The translations under genes and the position numbers were made by a program. Shown here in pieces: positions 6,059 through 6,287 of a stretch of DNA of 6,287 bases (position 1 is the first letter of the stretch; every line of letters starts with the position of its first letter). The notes under the pieces were generated by a model, which searched no databases, was not told the origin of the DNA, and saw only the letters and a program-made list of their open reading frames with translations. The stretch comes from Alphaproteobacteria bacterium (GTDB lineage Bacteria; Pseudomonadota; Alphaproteobacteria; CACIAM-22H2), in assembly GCA_947500965.1 (NCBI GenBank), contig CANMWW010000146.1, positions 1-6,287 on the forward strand. Reading direction: 5' to 3'.

Positions 6059-6287
6059 GCGGCCCCGACGCGCTCGACCGCGAGCTCGATGCCTGGGCCG
6101 CCGCCGGCCGCGTCGCCGAGGCCTGGTGGCGCGACGACGACGCCACCGCGCCGACCCCGGCGCTGGCGCGGCTGCTGGAGGCGCGGCGCGCCACGGGCGT
6201 GCCGGTCGCCCTCGCCGTCATCCCGGCGCGCGCGCGTCCCGAACTCGCCGCGCTGCTCGCGCGCGAGGAGGGCGTCGTCGCCTGGCA
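6055..6287 (+). CDS. Polysaccharide deacetylase family protein, N-terminal part (cut by window end)
   Basis: The first 77 codons of a gene starting in an ATGA overlap with the preceding glycosyltransferase. The visible protein has a short acidic helix, then EAWWRDDDATAPTPALARLLEAR (22-44) and VPVALAVIPARARPELAALL (50-69). The W-R-D-D-D stretch (25-29) followed by a helix and a hydrophobic A-L-A-V-I-P strand matches the first metal-binding Asp motif and second strand of NodB-like polysaccharide deacetylases, in the divergent form usually found beside COG4671-type glycosyltransferases. The catalytic histidines would lie beyond the window, so activity cannot be judged. There is no signal peptide at the start, which suggests a cytoplasmic enzyme acting on a precursor rather than on a finished surface polymer. 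The pairing with the transferase suggests transfer of an N-acetyl sugar followed by deacetylation. Confidence 0.8.
   Translation, partial: MSGPDALDRELDAWAAAGRVAEAWWRDDDATAPTPALARLLEARRATGVPVALAVIPARARPELAALLAREEGVVAW

Noticed and set aside
1..6287. tRNA, rRNA, CRISPR array, insertion sequence or prophage
   Set aside because: No direct-repeat arrays, transposase motifs, terminal inverted repeats or tRNA-like cloverleaf was seen; composition is uniform throughout.

Overview
The window is a very GC-rich stretch (well over 70% G+C by eye, almost every third codon position G or C) of densely packed bacterial genes, joined by 1-4 nt stop/start overlaps. Codon bias, Ala/Arg-rich proteins and the flavour of the glycosyltransferases suggest an alphaproteobacterium (Rhodospirillales/Hyphomicrobiales-like). 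That placement is inference; no rRNA or marker gene is present.

Layout. (1) 2-118: the 3' end of an unidentified plus-strand gene. (2) 178-4155, plus strand: an apparent operon of a WcaL-type GT4 glycosyltransferase, a second GT4 glycosyltransferase starting inside the TGATG overlap, a histidine-phosphatase-family protein joined by ATGA, and a NodB-like polysaccharide deacetylase. The deacetylase reading frame is broken near 3700-3722, where frame +3 homology switches to frame +1 and a piece of the domain seems to be missing. (3) 4172-4795, minus strand: a GNAT acetyltransferase, convergent with the broken deacetylase (16 nt between stops, with a GC-rich hairpin at the junction) and divergent from the next gene. 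(4) 4925-6287+, plus strand: a MurG-like GT-B glycosyltransferase (COG4671-like), apparently starting at a CTG codon behind a perfect GGAGG, followed through an ATGA overlap by a second polysaccharide-deacetylase-type protein cut by the window end.

Taken together this looks like an accessory or envelope glycan locus: three sugar transferases, two NodB-like deacetylases, an N- or O-acyltransferase candidate and a phosphatase. A reasonable working model is assembly of an amino-sugar-containing surface glycan whose acetyl groups are removed and possibly replaced. The product, the sugars and the lipid or protein acceptor cannot be read from the sequence. No polymerase, flippase, ABC exporter, RNA gene, mobile element or CRISPR array was seen.
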